A DNA stretch of 9,810 nucleotides, from assembly GCA_946631535.1 (NCBI GenBank), contig CAMPAF010000095.1:1-9810 (forward strand), read 5' to 3'. This stretch comes from an uncultured Verrucomicrobiota bacterium. GTDB taxonomy: Bacteria; Verrucomicrobiota; Kiritimatiellia; RFP12; UBA1067. A model generated the notes under the pieces. It was not told the origin of the DNA. It did not search any database and was given only the letters and a program-made list of their open reading frames with translations. The position numbers and the translations under genes were made by a program. Each line of letters opens with the position of its first letter. Position 1 is the first letter of the stretch. Shown here in pieces: positions 7,265-9,810 of the stretch.

Positions 7265-8581
7265 TCAACGACTGTTTTCCTGAAGAAGCCATTTCCAGAC
7301 CGGCACGACCTTTACGCCTGAATCGAGATCGGCTTCGTCGTCCCATGTCACGACCGTGCAGTCGTCCACGAGCAGGTTCCGTCGGGCCAACTCCAGCGCC
7401 GACGTCTCCCGCGCCATCGTCGTCCGATCCTGCATCGTCCACGCCACCTGCACGAGCCGGCGTTTCTTCGTCACCATGTCGACGACATGGAAATCGACCT
7501 CCGTTCCATCCGGATTGGTGACATATTCGACCTTGTTCAGTCCGCGCCGAAGGGCCATGAACACGAGGTTCTCCAGGAGCCATCCCCTTTCCGCGTCGTT
7601 CTTCACGCTCATCGCGCGAATAAGGCCAGTGTCCACGATGTAGTACTTGTCGGGATTAACCCGCTTGACGGCAAGGGAGTCGGACATCACGGAGACGGGA
7701 TGGATCAAGTAGGCGTCCTTGAAATGCGAAATGTAATCCGCGATGTCCTCGCGCCGACTGGGAAAGGACAGGTTCTTGAGCACGCCCGAGATCGCGTGCG
7801 CCGACGTCCGGCGCGCGAAATTGTGCAGCAGGTAGTCCAGCGTGCACAGCAGCGACTGGACGCTCGCGACCTTGTGCCGTTGGAGGACGTCGCGGTAGAG
7901 GACCGTATGGACATATTCCTGAAGCGTCGCGATGCGCATTGCGTCCGGCATCCCCTGGACCGCAGGGAAACCGCCCACGTCGAGATACCGCTGCGCCGCG
8001 TTGCGGAGGATACCCCGTTCGGCGGCGGTAAAGCCTCTCTTGGGCACTGGCGCCTTCTCCATGATGCCGTTGAAGCGCAGGAACTCGGGGAACGAAAGCG
8101 GGAACACCTCGATCGGGATCGAGCGTCCGCGCATCGCCGTCGCGATCTCCTCCGAAAGGAGCTTGGACGAGGAACCCGTCAGGCACAGAACCACCTTCGG
8201 CGAATCCACGAGCCGGCGCGCGTACGCCTCCCATCCTTTGATGTTCTGCAGCTCGTCCAGAAAGTACCAGCATTTTACATGGGCATATTCCGGGAACAGC
8301 TCCGCGTGGATCTCGTTGATCAGCTGAAGCTCCTCCAGCCGCATCGCCTTGATCCGGTCATCCTCGAAATTCAAATGTACGATCCTGCCTTGGGGAACGC
8401 CTGAATCCATCAGCGCGGCCATCCGCTCGTACGTCACATACGTCTTTCCCGTACGGCGCATGCCCTTGACGACCGTGGCAGATGTGAGATGCTCGAAATA
8501 CTCGACGTCACGATGAACAATGCCCTGAGGCAGTCCATCCTGGTAGAATTCCCGCAACACTTCTTTTATGGCGTCTTTCAT
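7265..8581 (-). CDS. AAA+ family ATPase with C-terminal DUF4143 domain
   Basis: The 438-aa protein is a full-length member of the AAA_14/DUF4143 ATPases, cytoplasmic proteins of uncertain role. Walker A is KGMRRTGKT (39-47) and Walker B is YFLDELQNIKGWE (106-118). The family sensor block LTGSSSKLLSEEIATAMRGR (134-153) is followed by the typical PLSFPEF (161-167). The DUF4143 part includes YLDVGGFPAV (199-208), LYRDVL (228-233) and KYYIVDTGL (312-320). Near the end is a PD-(D/E)xK-like core with Glu337 and Asp363, but the expected ExK position reads VQV (377-379), so nuclease activity is doubtful. I chose the ATG at 8581: the longer reading from a GTG at 8629 would run through the predicted promoter and inverted repeat. 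No Shine-Dalgarno sequence precedes the ATG. Such genes often occur singly and unrelated to their neighbours, and I infer no tie to sugar metabolism. Confidence 0.88.
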   Translation of the reverse strand: MKDAIKEVLREFYQDGLPQGIVHRDVEYFEHLTSATVVKGMRRTGKTYVTYERMAALMDSGVPQGRIVHLNFEDDRIKAMRLEELQLINEIHAELFPEYAHVKCWYFLDELQNIKGWEAYARRLVDSPKVVLCLTGSSSKLLSEEIATAMRGRSIPIEVFPLSFPEFLRFNGIMEKAPVPKRGFTAAERGILRNAAQRYLDVGGFPAVQGMPDAMRIATLQEYVHTVLYRDVLQRHKVASVQSLLCTLDYLLHNFARRTSAHAISGVLKNLSFPSRREDIADYISHFKDAYLIHPVSVMSDSLAVKRVNPDKYYIVDTGLIRAMSVKNDAERGWLLENLVFMALRRGLNKVEYVTNPDGTEVDFHVVDMVTKKRRLVQVAWTMQDRTTMARETSALELARRNLLVDDCTVVTWDDEADLDSGVKVVPVWKWLLQENSR

Positions 8582-8588
8582 GTCACAT

Positions 8589-8617
8589 ATTGTACCAGAT
8601 TCCGGCCAATTGCACAA
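8589..8617 (-). promoter_or_regulatory. Promoter of the ATPase gene, probably giving a leaderless mRNA
   Basis: The minus strand has TTGTGC (-35, 8617-8612), a 17-bp spacer and TACAAT (-10, 8594-8589), with a TGG extension before the -10. Only 7 nt separate the -10 from the ATG at 8581. Transcription should therefore start at or within a base or two of the start codon, leaving no room for a ribosome binding site. The -35 matches consensus at only three positions, but spacing and extended -10 are good. Confidence 0.55.
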
Positions 8618-8621
8618 TGAT

Positions 8622-8644
8622 ATTGGCACGGATTTCGTGCCAAT
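8622..8644. promoter_or_regulatory. Perfect 9-bp inverted repeat upstream of the ATPase promoter
   Basis: ATTGGCACG (8622-8630) and CGTGCCAAT (8636-8644) are perfect inverted arms around a 5-nt centre. The repeat begins 5 bp upstream of the -35 box and directly adjoins the stop codon of the oxidoreductase remnant. It could be an operator for a dimeric regulator, or the stem of a terminator ending transcription from the right. No U-run follows on the minus strand, which favours an operator. Confidence 0.5.
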
Positions 8645-9157
8645 TCACTCATGGGCTTTTGCGATTGGGGAACAACGGTCATTGACGGTCGTCCCCTCTT
8701 CTCGTGGGCAGTCGTGCCTCTTGCAGATGGAGGCCGCCATGCCCGCCACCTCGCCCAGCATGCCGAGCGTGCGCATCACGCGGACGGCCGCAAACGCGAC
8801 GTGCGAGCAGCTGACGTGCCGCCCCGCGAGGAACAGGTTCGCGCAGTCGCGCGCGTAGAGGCAGCGGTAGGGCACCGCGTAGGGCCGCCCGTAGTGGCGG
8901 TGGTAGGCGCAGGACCGGAACGGCTCCTCGAACTTCGCCTCGTTCTCGGGATCGGGGAAGTGCAGGTCGATGTTCCACGTGACCGCGGCGGTGAGGTCGG
9001 GATAGGCCACATGGTCCTCGATGTCGTTCTGCGTGAGCACGTGGTCGCCCACCACGCGGTAGCTCTCGCGCTTGCCGCCGATGGGCGAGACCCATTCGAT
9101 GCGGTCGTTCGCGAATTCCGCTCGGCGCGCAGAACGGTTCTTGATAAAGCTCCAAAT
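8645..9157 (-). pseudogene. Internal fragment of a second FAD-dependent oxidoreductase
   Basis: Read from 9157, this frame aligns without gaps to residues 426-577 of the intact oxidoreductase in this window. By my count about 105 of 150 residues are identical (70%). It keeps SPIGGKRESYRVVGD, LHFPDP, VPYRCLYARDC and NLFLAGRHVSCSHVAFAAVR, the latter half of the FAD domain. The signal peptide, N-terminal module, dinucleotide-binding GGGISG motif and propeller are all missing. Similarity stops near 8700 and the frame ends at TGA 8645-8647. There is no internal stop or frameshift. The frame begins immediately after, and in phase with, the TGA of the upstream gene, so it has no start of its own except internal GTGs such as 9055. 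It is best read as a remnant of a deleted paralogue and cannot bind FAD as a complete enzyme. Confidence 0.8.
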
Positions 9158-9810
9158 TCATTTATCTTTCCTCACATTCCCCCACTTGTCCACGCTCTTC
9201 ACCGCAAAAACGGGAGGGACGTAATTTATTGCGTCCGAATCGGCGGTCGCGCGGCAGCGCGACCCTCCCAAATTGAGCGAGGTCGCGACGGTCGAGGCGA
9301 TCTGCTTGCCGTCCTTGTACACGCGGTAGTAGCGGTGTTCGGGTTCCTCGCTCGGCTCCCAGACGAGCTGCCCGTTCGCAAGGCGGAGTCCTGTCACGGC
9401 GGCGGGTTGCCTGTCCATGTAGTCCGTGGTGAGGAACGTGATTGATTTCGCAGGGAGCGCCACGCTGAACGCGCCGTCCTTCGCCGTAACCGTGCCCGAC
9501 ATCGGCTGCAGATCGTTGAACGCATTATAGGGCACGTGGCCGACCTCGTACACGTAGCGGCGAAATGGCTGGTGGAACGCCGGCGTGCCGTCAATGCGCG
9601 ATTTCCACGACGAGCAATCGACCGACACGGTCTTCGCGGGGCCGCGGTTGATGAGCGCGATGGAGACGGACTGGTCCGGGTTGATCACAGCGCCGCCACG
9701 CAGCATCGGGTCAGCGAAGGCACAGGGCAACACGGTGGCGTTCTTGCGGAAAAGCTTCGCGAGCCACCCCATCGCGTAGAGCTCGGCGTACGCCCTGTAA
9801 TCGCGGTCCG
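9158..9810 (-). CDS. C-terminal part of a probable glycoside hydrolase or related secreted protein with an FN3-like domain (5' end outside window)
   Basis: The frame is open to the right edge, so only the last 216 residues are visible; the Met at 9772 is internal. The first ten residues read like a helix (YRAYAELYAMGWLAKLF), as at the end of a catalytic barrel. A beta-sandwich follows (about 30-130: GGAVINPDQSVSIALINRG, AFSVALPAKSITFLTTDYMD), like the all-beta domain closing several clan-A hydrolases. Then comes an FN3-like domain (VTGLRLANGQLVWEPS, YYRVYKDGKQI, FAVKSVDKWGNV). No catalytic residues are in view, so neither family nor substrate can be named. Twenty residues in the FN3 domain are encoded by the inverted-repeat module at 9212-9269. 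The TGA at 9158-9160 gives a natural-looking end, followed in frame by the oxidoreductase fragment. Confidence 0.6.
   Translation of the reverse strand, partial: DRDYRAYAELYAMGWLAKLFRKNATVLPCAFADPMLRGGAVINPDQSVSIALINRGPAKTVSVDCSSWKSRIDGTPAFHQPFRRYVYEVGHVPYNAFNDLQPMSGTVTAKDGAFSVALPAKSITFLTTDYMDRQPAAVTGLRLANGQLVWEPSEEPEHRYYRVYKDGKQIASTVATSLNLGGSRCRATADSDAINYVPPVFAVKSVDKWGNVRKDK
9212..9269. repeat. 58-bp nested inverted-repeat module (REP/MITE-like) inside a coding sequence
   Basis: The outer arms are GGGAGGG (9212-9218) and CCCTCCC (9263-9269), perfectly complementary. Inside are two hairpins. GGACG (9217-9221) pairs with CGTCC (9232-9236), extended by TAA/TTG with one wobble around a TTTA loop. 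GGTCGCGC (9245-9252) pairs with GCGCGACC (9257-9264) around a GGCA loop. The inner stems share two bases each with the outer stem, so the strand can fold as a three-way junction or as two strong hairpins. It encodes 20 residues between the last two strands of the FN3-like domain. It resembles a REP or small MITE-type element that entered a gene without breaking the frame. Only one copy is in this window. Confidence 0.6.

Noticed and set aside
5940..7283. 447-codon open frame on the plus strand opposite the FAD oxidoreductase gene (and similar long plus-strand frames at 1195-2178, 2227-3087, 3431-4345, 7487-8404 and 8651-9445)
   Set aside because: These are antisense shadows of high-GC genes. 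Their products are Arg/Val/Ala/Asp-rich with no recognisable motif, while the minus-strand frames contain complete families.
8582..8629. Sixteen-residue N-terminal extension of the ATPase from a GTG at 8629
   Set aside because: The extension has no family resemblance, no ribosome binding site, and would be encoded by the predicted promoter and part of the inverted repeat.
9158..9160. TGA as a recoded sense codon joining the hydrolase-like protein to the oxidoreductase fragment
   Set aside because: TGA also ends the ATPase and the mannonate dehydratase-like genes at natural C-termini, and the protein before 9158 ends plausibly after its FN3-like domain. No selenocysteine-type element was identified.
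8679..9161. 160-codon minus-strand frame whose ATG overlaps the TGA of the upstream gene (ATGA)
   Set aside because: The ATGA overlap looks like translational coupling, but the product is low-complexity and Arg-rich. Real homology to the oxidoreductase is in the neighbouring frame.

Overview
The window is high-GC DNA in which every supported gene is on the minus strand, so transcription runs from high to low coordinates. The gene content suggests a polysaccharide-degrading member of the PVC group (Kiritimatiellota, Lentisphaerota or Verrucomicrobiota). The pointers are a secreted FAD-dependent oxidoreductase with an N-terminal beta-sandwich and a C-terminal propeller, a short mannonate-dehydratase-like enzyme, a choice-of-anchor-A adhesin and an AAA+/DUF4143 ATPase. 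This placement is inference from family content; there is no rRNA or other marker gene.

Layout in the direction of transcription. (1) 9810-9158: the 3' part of a gene that enters from the right edge, encoding the C-terminal end of a probable glycoside hydrolase or related secreted protein with a terminal FN3-like domain. A 58-bp module of nested inverted repeats (9212-9269) lies in frame inside this domain. (2) 9157-8645: directly after that gene's TGA, a truncated internal piece of a second FAD-oxidoreductase paralogue. It is about 70% identical by eye to residues 426-577 of the intact protein further on. (3) 8581-7265: an AAA+ ATPase with a C-terminal DUF4143 region. Its predicted promoter lies so close to the ATG that the mRNA may be leaderless, and a perfect 9-bp inverted repeat sits just upstream. 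(4) 7238-4419: the intact FAD-dependent oxidoreductase fusion. (5) 4351-3350: a mannonate-dehydratase-family TIM barrel 67 nt further on, probably co-transcribed with (4). (6) 3261-139: a large secreted adhesin-like protein with its own extended -10 promoter and a hairpin at the predicted 5' end of its mRNA. (7) 138-1: a non-coding tail with short direct repeats.

Functionally, (4) and (5) look like a sugar or sugar-acid unit: an exported flavoenzyme and a cytoplasmic dehydratase/isomerase-fold enzyme. The partial gene (1) fits a carbohydrate-degradation setting. The ATPase and the adhesin look like separate transcription units. No tRNA, rRNA, CRISPR array or complete mobile element was seen. 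The points most worth a second look are the in-frame inverted-repeat module at 9212-9269, the oxidoreductase remnant abutting the stop codon at 9158, the possible leaderless promoter at 8589-8617, and the possible isopeptide-type domain in the adhesin.
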